From: Halichondria panicea
Lineage: Eukaryota > Porifera > Demospongiae > Suberitida > Halichondriidae
Assembly (NCBI RefSeq): GCF_963675165.1
Contig: NC_087389.1
Span: 2,948,001 to 3,012,000 of the forward strand
Direction: 5' to 3'
DNA length: 64,000 nt
Shown: piece by piece, positions 11,301-22,047 of the stretch
How positions within the stretch are numbered: position 1 is the first letter of the stretch
How the letters are laid out: the number at the start of each line of letters is the position of its first letter
Program-made: the position numbers and the translations under genes
The notes under the pieces: generated by a model
Database searches by the model: none
What the model was told of the DNA's origin: nothing
Seen by the model: the letters and a program-made list of their open reading frames with translations, nothing else

Positions 11301-11619
11301 CTAGCTATAATATTATAGCAATTCGTACCAAACCAAATGGCCGGTATATCGAAGTGGCTGTACTTCAGGGAGCCAGAATAGCGAGAGTCTACTGTATAAC
11401 CTTTGCGTTCTGGCAAGAACCGTGATGTCTTATAAATTACAAGTATCGATTTAGGTTTCAACCAAAATGCTTGATGTTTATAGTAATAACAGAATAGTAA
11501 TAATAATGAGATGTACAAGTAAAAGTCTGTCAAAAGTACTAGCTACAACCTAGCTTGCAGTTATTTTACTCTCGCTTTATTTTGCAGGGTGGATTGAATA
11601 TCAAAAGCTATGTCAGTAG
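8323..11619 (+). CDS. L27-PDZ scaffold protein (two-domain, polarity-complex-like)
   Basis: There are eight exons: 8323-8341, 8537-8599, 8650-8783, 9097-9505, 9573-9976, 10031-10226, 10376-10465 and 11588-11619. They sum to 1347 nt (448 aa) with consistent phases. Residues about 7-72 (RERALAIIENLITQ ... SPLFSSLVQIQSQYDQ) resemble an L27 helical domain as in PATJ, PALS1 and LIN-7. A Ser/Thr- and acid-rich linker of about 270 residues follows. Residues about 348-430 form a clear PDZ domain with the carboxylate loop GVGLGM and conserved EGDQVLQLN. The protein stops shortly after the PDZ (GWIEYQKLCQ). L27 domains pair with other L27s and PDZ domains bind C-termini, so a membrane-cortex adaptor role is likely (family knowledge). 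SH3 and guanylate-kinase parts of MAGUKs are absent. The last intron (1.1 kb) contains a pogo-like MITE; a further coding exon there cannot be excluded. Confidence 0.85.
10984..11397. repeat. pogo-like MITE with TACAGTAGACTCTCG ends
   Basis: The left end TACAGTAGACTCTCGTTAATCC and right end GCGAGAGTCTACTGTA are perfectly inverted over 15 bases; CCGG words near both ends are typical of this group. It lies in the last intron of the L27-PDZ gene. A related end (GCGAGATTCTACTGTA) closes the piece at 35170-35358. Confidence 0.75.
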
Positions 11620-12445
11620 TGACAATTTTATGCAAGTTTACAGTCTATACATTAGTTATGCATCTATCTAATTATGTGTCACTGAATTGTAATTATTAAA
11701 TGCATAATTATATACATGTAACCACATATTTTTTATGAACCATTCCCTGTCATTTTGACATCAACTCTCAACTCAAATAATTATTTTCGTGACTTGTACA
11801 TGTATATAATTTATTCATATAGAGTCTACTTCGTCTTCGTGACAGTGTCTTGCGTATAATATTATATTATACTACCTGCTCATGCCATAACGACACTTTC
11901 TGGACACAGAAAAGACATGCAAGCTAATTAAAAGTCCCTTTCATGTGTCCATGCAATCACAGAAAGACCGGACACATAATAAATAGCACAAGGCCTTCTA
12001 TTAGCAATACCATATCCATGCTGAAACTTAGCAATTTTCATAATAAAATTTGCGTTACGTTTGTACTCAAATATTTATTCAGCGTTAATCGTTAATTATG
12101 GGCAATCTGTCATAAGAGTAAATGTACAGTAAATATACATATTGAACACCTACATGTACAATTTACAGTTTACACAACACACAGCAGGTGATTAAAATTA
12201 CAACCACAGCCAATAATTCAATTTTAGTAACAGCTTACTAATACATGTAGGTACGTGTATATAGTGTTGACACTTTCCCCCATTCCACCAACACCAACTG
12301 TGTGCACTACTTTCAGTGTGTCATTTAATAAAATATTCATCATTGATGAGTGCATGGTTATAAAAAAAAATGAAGTGAAATATGTCAAACCCTTCTCCAG
12401 AACCTGCAAACTGAGAGATTGAGATGAACATAAACACCATGCAAC
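11620..12445. other. convergent spacer, no gene seen
   Basis: This is AT-rich sequence between the convergent L27-PDZ and TNFR-like genes, where both 3' untranslated regions and polyadenylation sites should lie. Several AATAAA/TATAAA-like words are present but none can be assigned. No coding frame of interest was found. Confidence 0.6.
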
Positions 12446-13402
12446 TCATACCATACTTGATTTGTCAACTTTGACCTGTAATATTCTTAGTGGTAGAGGA
12501 CTGCTGTGGTTGCTCAGTGAGCAATGAACTGGTGACTTTGTGTCTAGATGATACTCAGTTCTGACAGGTTTAGTGTTACACGGACTTGATCTTGCACCTC
12601 TTGGACTACTTCTGACACTGTTCAAACTGTCATGAAGAGGGTTGTTGTTTAGCCGTAGCAAGTCTATCAAACTGTGATTAGGAAATCCAGTTAGATATGT
12701 TAAATTCGTTCCTCCTGATACAGTAGAACCAGTTACTAAAACATTACTTGAGCTATCTGAGGCTTCTGAGTCAACTTCTGTCTTTCGCTTGCTTGTACAA
12801 ACACCTAAAAAGAGAAACACAGCAGAAAACGCTACTATTCCCAAAACAGCTACAACAGCAATAACACCAATACCCCATGTAGGAAGTGAAGTTGGATTTC
12901 CAGGACTAATCGATGGTGGAGTGTTTGAATCAATGTCGGGAGTTTCAGGCAAACAAAGTCCTTGACAAAATTTAGTATCCTCGTAACAAATATTTGGGTT
13001 GCAATCACAACGGTTCTCTCCAATATTACACTGATAAGAACATCTAGTACAATTAATGACACATTTACCATCATTTTCTCTGTACACAGTGTTAGGGTCA
13101 CTGCACGGACGCTCAACACAATTGGTATTATGTGAGGTATTACATGCTACTTCAGTTATCGTACCTGCTGGGCACACGCTACAATTTTGACAGCATCCTG
13201 ATGCAGCAAGGAAAGTCGTTCCTAGGGTGCAAGTACTTGCATCAGTGACATTACAAGACACAGGCGTTGCTGCAACACTCATTCGTGCCATCGACAAAAT
13301 TATGATTATTGCTGTTGTCAAACGCCTCAAAGGAAACGTTAAAGTCCTTCTTGAGTACATAATTATGTAAACGGTATGTTGAAGGCTTTTACTTGGATCC
13401 AT
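12446..13402 (-). CDS. TNF-receptor-like type I membrane protein
   Basis: The single-exon ORF has 318 codons. The N-terminus contains a hydrophobic signal-like segment (about residues 26-45, LTTAIIIILSMARMSVAA), so translation may start at Met1, Met15 or nearby. The ectodomain (about 46-170) is Cys-rich. One clear TNFR cysteine-rich module reads CQNCSVCPAGTITEV with Cys and TxC spacing to NTNC, and is followed by a less regular Cys-dense stretch. A transmembrane helix lies at about 176-202 (WGIGVIAVVAVLGIVAFSAV), followed by a basic stop-transfer motif (TSKRK). The cytoplasmic tail of about 115 residues is Ser/Asn/Pro-rich and has no death domain; a TRAF-binding role is possible but no clear motif was identified. 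The stop lies in ATGGTATGAGT, so a donor (GTATGAG) just before it could extend the protein. Orthology to a named vertebrate TNFR is not claimed. Confidence 0.8.
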   Translation of the reverse strand: MDPSKSLQHTVYIIMYSRRTLTFPLRRLTTAIIIILSMARMSVAATPVSCNVTDASTCTLGTTFLAASGCCQNCSVCPAGTITEVACNTSHNTNCVERPCSDPNTVYRENDGKCVINCTRCSYQCNIGENRCDCNPNICYEDTKFCQGLCLPETPDIDSNTPPSISPGNPTSLPTWGIGVIAVVAVLGIVAFSAVFLFLGVCTSKRKTEVDSEASDSSSNVLVTGSTVSGGTNLTYLTGFPNHSLIDLLRLNNNPLHDSLNSVRSSPRGARSSPCNTKPVRTEYHLDTKSPVHCSLSNHSSPLPLRILQVKVDKSSMV

Positions 13403-15136
13403 GGAGAGCTCAGCTCAACAAAGAAATGTCTATAGATAAAGTCTGGTCCCTCTATTGATTCTTGATCTTCGTATCGAATCAACAAATGTGTCTTGTGTTT
13501 GTACAAAATAGTAGTAATACAACAACGTAGCTAGAGCAGCTTGAACTGTCACAGATCTAGAGGTCTTTATTCTTTCAGCTCCAGAGCTAGAGGAATATGT
13601 AACTACTATACTGTATACAGAACAGTGTACATTAGTAATATCTGGCACTAGAGAGTGAACTTTAATCATTAACCACAAGATTGCAATTAGACTACACAAC
13701 CTTTTGATGTGTGGGCGCCGCTATAGACAAACCATCTTGATTATGTATTATTAGCAAACCACCATAATTCATTTTTAACTGCATCTCTAAAAGATGCCCA
13801 TGCCCCACCTACAAGCACTAAGTTTTAGGATTCCAGCCATTTATGTTGGCAAAACAAACACACCTTGTTTGTCAGGTATTATCAGTTATGAGGTTTACAT
13901 TTGGCATAAGCTTACAGCAGTCAGACAGAGTATGAACAAACGGGGCTCAAAATTTGAATAGGCTTGGCCATACTATATCTCGTTTGGCCTTGTGAATAGA
14001 AGCTGTGTTTTCCAATGTTAAGCATAATTTTAAGCCACTTTCATTCATATCGAATGATGACGATATGTAGAGCTTGAAATAGATTTATTACGTTGGAAGT
14101 CTTGGGTGTGACCATCAAAGAATGTTTGTTTACCCACAAAGAGGAACCAAGTCACGAACACATGCTCATTATTAGTGCACGACAATATTATTATTGTGCA
14201 CATAACATTATGGAAGTGGTGACCAAACAAATAAATATAACACTGTCGAAGATTATGACGATCAGTTCATTGGAGATAATCTTGCTATACTTTCACTCTG
14301 CTGAGTTTAGTATATGTAGTACCAAACAATTTATTAAAAATCTGCATCATTAATTTTAAGTACACATAATTGTAACAGCATGCATACACCTTAAATACAG
14401 ACTATATTTTTTATAGCACTATAATACCGTATATGCTTGATCAGAGGCCGGCTCTTGTATAAAGGCCTCTCTCGAATTGTAGCCTCCTCTGCCAGCAAAA
14501 TGAAACATTTAGTAGCCGCGGCCTCTGATCAAGCATATATGGTAAATATAGTGACCATGCAGAAGGCAAATTTCTGCACTCACGCACTTAACCCCCGACA
14601 ATACTGGCAGACGTCGGGTGATTAATACATATAACCAGAAAAAACTGACAGGAGACAGAGGGATAGTGTTCATTGTCCACCAAGTTAAAAATGTTAATAA
14701 CTGCTTCATAAAGCCATATCTTTTGTGCAGTGAAGGATATCTGGATGTGGAGAGAGAAACAGTTACAAGGAAATGAGGACCTGCACTTGAAGAATTATAG
14801 GGCACTAATGAATTAAACACAACCAAGGCTGACATTTTGTGATTTTAAGTCCAGATTATAATTATGTATTGCACATGCATCAACATATCGTGGAGTATGA
14901 ACGCAAATTCCTTATGCCAGTAGCTAAAATACTGAAGTGCTACACCTTCAGCTTAATTAAGTACGTGTTAGTTGTATAGCATAATTAACTAAAAGAGGTG
15001 TAAATTAAAGCAGTAGGCATTATGACTAGCTGGCTGCATGCAGCAATACAACTCTGAACAAAAAGAAAGGGATGTTACATTTGCTTTTGCTTGGAAACCA
15101 GTATGACGCAAAACTATTCGCAATCAGCAGGTAATG
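13403..15136. other. spacer without recognised genes, one small MITE
   Basis: AT-rich sequence lies between the TNFR-like gene and the 3' end of the KIAA0930 gene. Its only clear structure is the inverted-repeat element at 14425-14544. Short ORFs here have no family resemblance and no splice partners that I can see. Confidence 0.5.
14425..14544. repeat. MITE with TACCGTATATGCTTGATCAGAGGCC ends (short copy)
   Basis: The first and last ~25 bases are inverted copies: GCTTGATCAGAGGCC at the left, GGCCTCTGATCAAGC at the right. The body is about 120 bp. A longer copy is at 37910-38311, and a right-end fragment sits near 60141-60210 joined to a pogo-like piece. Confidence 0.8.
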
Positions 15137-18100
15137 TCATGCCCTCGTGCTGCACTGATACAATTTGAGCCGGGATCGAGTAGCTGTACATCCCTTTTGC
15201 ATGAGTAATAATACGTATACCCTGAACAAATGATTATGCATGCACATGCTATGACTGTCAGTCCATGCAAACTACACAAAAGTACGACTTACCATCAAGT
15301 AGTGTGTACCATGGGAGTTGTACATAAGTGAGGTAGGCATACATCCTGGTAGAAATAGGATCAGTGTTGACTTTCTCAGACTGCTTGCTATGTAAAAGAA
15401 TTATTATTGTAAAACCAAAAGTAACATGTAATTATAGCTACCAACTACTGGAGCATGCGAGCCTAAATTGTATGTAGGCCACATTGTGTGTATATAGGCC
15501 AATGATTTATAAGAACATGTCAAACACGTACATATAATAGGTATGTATGTACAACTACAAAAGCCGGTGCACTGATCACAAAATGTAATGACAACTAAAT
15601 AGTTGGAAGTAACCTAACCCAGCAGGAACACACAGTGCTACGTTCACCTTCTAGTCCCATAATTTAGTATACTTCATACATGTACACATGTAGTTGCTAT
15701 AATTATACTTACGGTTTCTTGGGCCAGAACAATTTTAGCTTTGAAAAACCACCTATGGAGTAAGGGAAAAATTTATTTTCACACAGGCTGCTTTCATCAT
15801 ATATAATCTCATAATTCATGCTATCGTGATGATAGAACCAACATTGTCACTCCCCTGTATAATTATACACGTAGCTAGCCTAATACGAGCATAACATTGC
15901 ATTCATTGTGTCACAACTGGATAGTCCTCCGGATGCTGGCAGACATTAGTCGGGCTGAACCGAAACATAGCAATAAAATTGCTAAACTCTCAGCGTGGTG
16001 ATATTTAGCATGTCTCATAATGTGAGTGTACACATTAAAATAATATATGAGATGAAACCTATATCATACTAAGTTCAGTTTATTGATACAAACCTCACCT
16101 GCAGCGCTAAAGCAAAGTTGCAGTTTATGTCATGCACTGCATGGGGACTAGAATAACATAAGAATTCAAACTATATAAGCGTTCATTATTGGATCCCAGC
16201 TTCGCAACGCGTGCTCTGTCTAGGTGAGCAGAATCAAATGTTCACACACAACACGCAGGCACGTGTACACACTGACAGAATACTACAAGCTGTGACACCA
16301 CCTACACGTCTCGGTTAATAAGAATGGACATAATGCAGCTCACAGTACAATATACATGTACAGCCATGCATGGACCTTGTGTTTCTTTGTGAGCGTTGCC
16401 ATCATCCTGTTCAGGCACACTGCTGCTTTCAACATGGACTTCTGAATTGTCACTGTTGGAAGAGGGGCTACTCCAGGCAGATGCTACACCGGTACCAAAG
16501 AAGTGAGCTGATGTAGAAGTATCGACAACTATTGGTGTGCACGGCTTTAGTTTTGAGAGTGAGACGTCTTTTTTCCAAACTGCAACCTCAGCAAATCCTT
16601 TCAAATGAGGACCTCTCATACGAACAAAGTGATAGGGTGTAGATAAATCAAAAACACGACTGTTTCGAGACTTGAAAGTGAGTCTTCTTAACTTGGAAGC
16701 GATATTAGTCTGTGTGCATGGGTAAAGTTTCCAGACATGGTAAAATACACAGCTATGAAGTTTTTGTTTAATTACAGGTGCAAGGAGTCTGGACCTATGA
16801 TGCAACGACAGTAACGATAATGGAGGGTCCAAACTACTGAAGGACATGAAAAGCTCTATGTAATATATATCTAGTTTGTTGGATTACTGGCTGAATTGTC
16901 AATTAGAGCCATCGAGCACACTATACTCCATTGATCAATATGGCTCACTGCTGTCTTGATGGAACACGTTAAGCTCTGCACTATGGTAGCACCAAGTCAA
17001 ATGCATTGCATCTGTGGTGCAAAGTGCCTCAGTACAGGTTCATATATCACACTTACGGCTGCTGCTTTTGCCAGTGAAATTTTGCAGCTCTTTCTTCACT
17101 GATGTAGTTACTAAATAGCTAGTGCTAGCTCTTGTGTGTGTGTATTCCAGCTGTAACTGCTCAACGGTTGCAACTAACAGATTCTATAGGTTTCTAGTGT
17201 GAGGCTAACAAATTAATATGTCAATTGAAATATCTATACAGATTTTAACAAACACACACACAACTTAAAAGCGAATAAACTCCCACGCACACATATCAGT
17301 GCGAGGGAGTTTATCCACTTTTAAATTTCGTGTCTTCTGTATGGCCTCAAAAAACGCGAAATTTTGTACGTCACGAAAATTTCCCACTGTACGGTATCGT
17401 GCAAATGTGTGGTATGGATGTTCACCTAATATTTCTGATATTTAATTTTAGGGGGAACGGGAACGCATCACAACTGCACCATATCGCAGTGTGTGACAGT
17501 AACGGATTTATTTTGGATCTATACCCCTCTCTTTGTTTTGTGTGGCAGCAATGAAAGTTCAAGAAGAGAAGACAGCAATTATTGTTGACGTAGATAAGTT
17601 GAATGGTACGTAACAATGTGCAACAGTTACCGTAGCAGGTATATTTCGAGGGTATATAAAATCTTTTGCGGTTTTTGCTAATTAAGCATGTACTGCGAAC
17701 CTTTATACCTTGAAGCATTGGGTGTTATAAATCTTTTGAACTAACTGTCTTTCCGCGAATGTTTATACCCTAGAAATATACCCGCTATGGTTTAAATTAT
17801 TAAAATTCTGCAAAACCCTGTACAAAACTGGTTTATAGCCAACTACAGTTTTTACATACTGATTGAACTTGATCTCTGGATTCATAGGCTTCTTTTAGAG
17901 CAGAGTGATCAATGGCTCCGAGGAAAACCAGCTGCTGCATAGATGCAGCCTGTAATTAAAAACAATATAATTATAATTATACCGATAACAATATGAAACT
18001 AGTATAGCCTCGTCGCTTCCGCTCCTATAGTTAATTGCTTGGTCAAAGGAAGAGAGTCTGGTATCGGCTGCTTATACGCATGCGCTAACTATTAGTCGAT

Positions 18101-21100
18101 TTTGACTCAGATAACGATGTAAATCGCCAATAAACGAAGGACGTCAAAACAGAAGGAATTTGTGATCTAGAGTAGCAAATCCATTGTATGTACAGTAGTT
18201 TCAAGCCCTACTGTGATAGCTTCTCCTAGCCATGCTAACAATAGACTCATCTGCCTACAACAATTAGAGGTGTGGATGACCAATCGATTGACCATCATCA
18301 GAACAGGGTTAAAGACACTAGCCTGGCAAGCTTCAGAAAGAAAAAGAGCTGCAGAATGAAGTGCTGCTACATTTGACTGTGTATTCTTTGTCCGTATAGG
18401 ATATTTTGAGATGAACAATTTTCAGTTTTGCCGCACATTTTACGAGCCAATGTGGCACATGCGTGAACAGTCAGTATAGCAGGCCTCTTTTTCTCTGGAG
18501 GCATGTGCGCTAAAATTAGTACGGCTCATGATCAGCTAGCCTAAAACTAGTGGTTAATTCTTATTAAAAACAACACAGACTATAGACATACTAACCTTAT
18601 TAGCAGCGATTAACTGAACAGCTATTTTCTCGCCGGCTTTTTTAGAATACATGTGACTGAAGACGTCTTCAAAGTTATCAACACAAAACATAACATTAGG
18701 ATAGACCACATCAGAAGTAGAATCCTTCTTGTCCATTCTGCAGAAAAGAAACTCTTAACGATTTTGCATGACAATGAGTAATTATAATACCTTCTTTGAC
18801 TTGGAGATGGATACACTTGCTGTGTGCACGTTTGTGTGCGCGACAAATCAAATGTGTGCATGTATATGTGCGCGTTACGCCATTACCTGTTCTGTTTTCC
18901 TTATTACACTGTCAACAACTCCATCATGGACTGTGACTACTCCACATGTCACATGATATTCGAACTAGAAATAATAGTGCCATAAAGTATGCTACTGTAA
19001 TCATACACCAGAGTCGGTGCCCACCTCATGTAAGATAAAGTTCAAATACAGTGTTTGCTCCCATAGTACAGCCTCATCACGGGGACTGCAAAGGTATTAC
19101 TGATACAAAGCAAACTAGGGTGGCTATAGTGCCAAACATTATAATAACAAACCTGGGCAGTGAAGTTGCATCTCTTCTGAAGACCTCCACTAGCTCACGG
19201 CTCTGTGACAAATAAAATACCATAATTATAATAATTATAGGTTTTGCAAGACGTGTCCGTCATTTTTCTAATCATAGCGGCCATAGCGGCAAAACAATTA
19301 ATTAATGTTATTTTCCAGTGGCGCACAAATAGACTACAGTGGAACCTCCATTAATGACCACCTCCAAAGAGCAACCACATGCTATATAATGGCCAAGAGC
19401 TCAGGTCCGGATTGAAACTACAATGACTTCAATTAAAGCAACCTCTCAAGAGCGGCTACCTCTCTAATCCGTATAACAAGCAGATTTCTAGTCCCCAATC
19501 GGCTTTAGCATTGGAAAATAAAGGAACAGCCACACCCAGAACTAGCAGAAAATTATTGCTGAGATGGCATTATTTTGCACAATCGTGAAAACCTAGCTGT
19601 GTAGCTTGTCACTACAGCCTTTTCAAAGCTTGTATGAGCTAAAGAAGCAGTTAGCAAAGCTCCAGGATGTAAGCAAGAAATGACTCATAGCTAGAGCATA
19701 CATAACTGGCAATCTAAACCTCCCAGAAAGATCACCTCTCTATAACGGCCAAAAAGCTGTTCCCCAATGGTGTCCGTTTTATAGGAGGTTCCATTTTCAG
19801 TTTGGCGTTCACGTTACTAGCGCCAGAACGTAAAGTAATAGATAGTCGTTCAACGAGGCAATAAAAAAATGTATTAACTCCAGGCTTCTTTACTGACTCT
19901 ACAGTGTGTGCAGTCTAGTGTGTGCAGTCTAGTGTGCAGTCTAGAGAATAGAATACTACAACTTGGTGAGTATTGGTGAATATCTTGACATAGAAACATT
20001 TCTAAGAAAGTATCGTTGTGTACATACGATTGAGCTTCAACACATAAAAATACATTTTCATGGCAACGTAAGGTATGTGGTTGCTTAATTATTATGTTAT
20101 AGTGGGCAATATCGCTTAGGCAATGGAAAACACTAACCGATGTTGGCGAAGGTCTGGAACCCTGGCACAACTATGATGATAGTTTACCTTTTAGTGCATA
20201 GGAAAAGTTGCGCTTATAGCTTTCTTCAGCCTCATTGTAGTGTTTTTACACTACTGGCTGGGCTTATACATAATTTTATGTGTATGCAAATTAAGTTGAT
20301 ATAATTATTATAAACACAACTGAGTGAGAAATACTATCTAGACTGCAGGCACTGTATGTGCGCGTAACTCTCTGTCCCAGTGCATATCAAATGTCCTACT
20401 AGTAACACTATAGGCCCCTTTGCTGACCTGCTGTGATCCTACTATCGATCCGGGACTCCCAGTGCATGTCAGGTGTCCTACTTTGCATGCGCACCGAGCC
20501 ATAATAACTTGTTGCGTTAAGGCTAGCCATGGTGTAAGCCATGGTGTAAGCACAGCGCTATGGCAGTCAGGTGAGCATGCATATTTAGAATGCACAGACA
20601 AACAGAGCACAGAAATGCTAACCCTCGGCTGTTTACATGAATACAATAAATGCAGGAGTATGTATATGAAGCATGGAAGCTGGCTAGTAGCAATGAAATT
20701 CTATAAACCCTTTCCATTGTTCCAGGTAACATATCATTTCAGCTGCATATACGGAATCTACCTCGAGTAAAGAACGCCTGTAGCTAGAGGCCATGCAGCC
20801 AATGTGCAAGTTCAACTTTTGCTCGCTTTTATTCGACAACGAAGCTTTAACATCAACACTGTCACTAAGGCTATCCATACTGTAAACGCAGCGCTATGGA
20901 ATCCAGATGAGTAGGCTCAGAAATTACAAATAGACGGACTACCTTACCTGTGGCCGCCCAAGAGCCTCGTGACCACATGTAGAAGAAAATACTGGTACAC
21001 TTATCATAGATGGAGAGGAAGGGAATTGGGAACGGAAGCGATTCACGTGATGCTTTACACTGCTTTACACTGAAGCCTACATGATGGCTCTGGGACCATC

Positions 21101-21845
21101 CGTGTTTCACTTTGCGAAAACCCAATGCGTACATCTTAAAGCCCCCCCCCCCTAACTGACCCATATGCCGCGAGTATCATTTGGAAATTAAGACAAAATG
21201 CATGTATCAATGGCAAGTCCCCCCCCCCCCAGTACGGGCATAAGATGATTTTGCATTTTGCTCCAGATGTTGGGAATTTATTTTGCACCATAGCCAATGT
21301 GCTAATTGCAACTCTAATGAGCTAGAGAAGGCTATAAATAATTATGATAACATCAGAACAAATGTTAATTGAGGAAATCTATCCGCTACAACCTAAGCGT
21401 CAAATTGAGAATTTGCTTGGGGCGCAATTGGAGTAATATAAAACTTCTTAGGATGGTGCTGTACTTAGAGAAAAATACGGTAGACTCTACACCATGTTCA
21501 CAAAACAAATGAATTTAGATCTACATGGCGAATTGTACAGATGTCTCAAATTTAGCAACAAGGGACGTTCTGCCCAAAAAGTGATGTTACGCACCTCTCT
21601 GTCATCCCACTTTACAATGAACAGAAGATCATCTCTGTCAGTAGAGATATTCTCCACATACAATTGATGAAAAGTATCCACCCAAAATGGATCTGAAAAA
21701 GAGAGCCATCTTAAGTGGGGTACAGACTATTACCACACTAGACTCCACCTTTGGTTCTCTTTCTTTCGTCATTCCCCGGCCCAGCTTTGAAATTTGTCAC
21801 ATAGAATCGTTTTCTTAGCTCAGCCAGAAGGTGAGAAAAATCCAT
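15137..21845 (-). CDS. KIAA0930: KIAA0930 orthologue (conserved uncharacterised protein)
   Basis: There are twelve exons: 21845-21749, 21692-21595, 19202-19153, 19085-19025, 18964-18887, 18819-18791, 18737-18596, 17949-17860, 16709-16376, 15752-15713, 15387-15293 and 15183-15137. The CDS is 1161 nt (386 aa; human about 404), with frame continuity throughout. Diagnostic matches to human KIAA0930 are a VEVFRRDATSLP segment, LYLNFILHEFEYHVTC, SDVVYPNVMFCVDNFEDVF, YHFVRMRGPHLKGFAEVAV and, near the C-terminus, MYAYLTYVQLPWYTLL. No biochemical function is established for the family. Weak points are the exon 9 donor (GTCCAT, chosen by phase and alignment) and the very short last exon. The 2.4-kb intron 2 (19203-21594) carries a pogo-like element and another interspersed repeat. 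The gene is divergent from PIGQ. Confidence 0.88.
17627..17792. repeat. short inverted-repeat element (TATTTCGAGGGTATA ends) in KIAA0930 intron 8
   Basis: The left end reads GGTATATTTCGAGGGTATA and the right end TATACCCTAGAAATATACC, which are inverted copies around GCGG/CCGC cores. A related copy is at 50931-51100 in SCYL2 intron 4. Confidence 0.65.
19335..19796. repeat. pogo-like MITE with ACAGTGGAACCTCC ends
   Basis: The left end TACAGTGGAACCTCCATTAA and right end AGGAGGTTCCATTTT are inverted. Internal text (CACTACAGCC, AAGCTTGTATGAGC) recurs inverted in the element starting at 60764. The ends resemble those of pogo/Tigger-type Tc1-mariner relatives, which insert at TA; this class assignment is inference. 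Confidence 0.65.
20612..20910. repeat. interspersed repeat, copy 1 (CTAACCCTCGGCTGTTTACATGA...)
   Basis: Sequence from AATGCTAACCCTCGGCTG to GTAAACGCAGCGCTATGG recurs with about 80% or better similarity at 49176-49640 in SCYL2 intron 1, where the 3' third is duplicated once more (49660-49770). No coding capacity was seen. It ends near Family-like text CCCGTGGCCGCCCA in the second copy. Confidence 0.65.
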
Positions 21846-22047
21846 ACTGCAGCTGGGAGCATAGAGGGAGTAAGGATTGCCCTATAGTAAATACTATACT
21901 GTGACTCTGTCTACAATTAATACTACGTACGTACATGTAAGATTATACTGCCAGGGTCAAAGGTCATTAAAACATGTGTGCGGTAATCAGAACAAACTGA
22001 CACTGTATGCATGCTGTATGCTGTAGCTCTACTGGCTGGCTGGCTAC
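21846..22047. promoter_or_regulatory. 202-bp spacer between divergent KIAA0930 and PIGQ starts
   Basis: This is the third head-to-head pair in the window. The spacer contains AT-rich and TGCATGC-type words and no clear TATA box at a useful distance. If PIGQ has a leader exon it must lie here or inside KIAA0930. The promoter role is inferred. Confidence 0.4.

Noticed and set aside
17041-17130. Possible extra KIAA0930 exon on the minus strand (GAAGAAAGAGCTGC ... AGCAGCC/GTAAGT)
   Set aside because: It has a good donor, but its phases do not fit between exons 8 and 9, which already join in frame and align with the human protein without a gap.
17562-17608. Plus-strand exon-like frame starting MKVQEEKTAIIVDV with donor GTACGT
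   Set aside because: It has no partner exon and lies inside a KIAA0930 intron near a repeat; only 16 codons.
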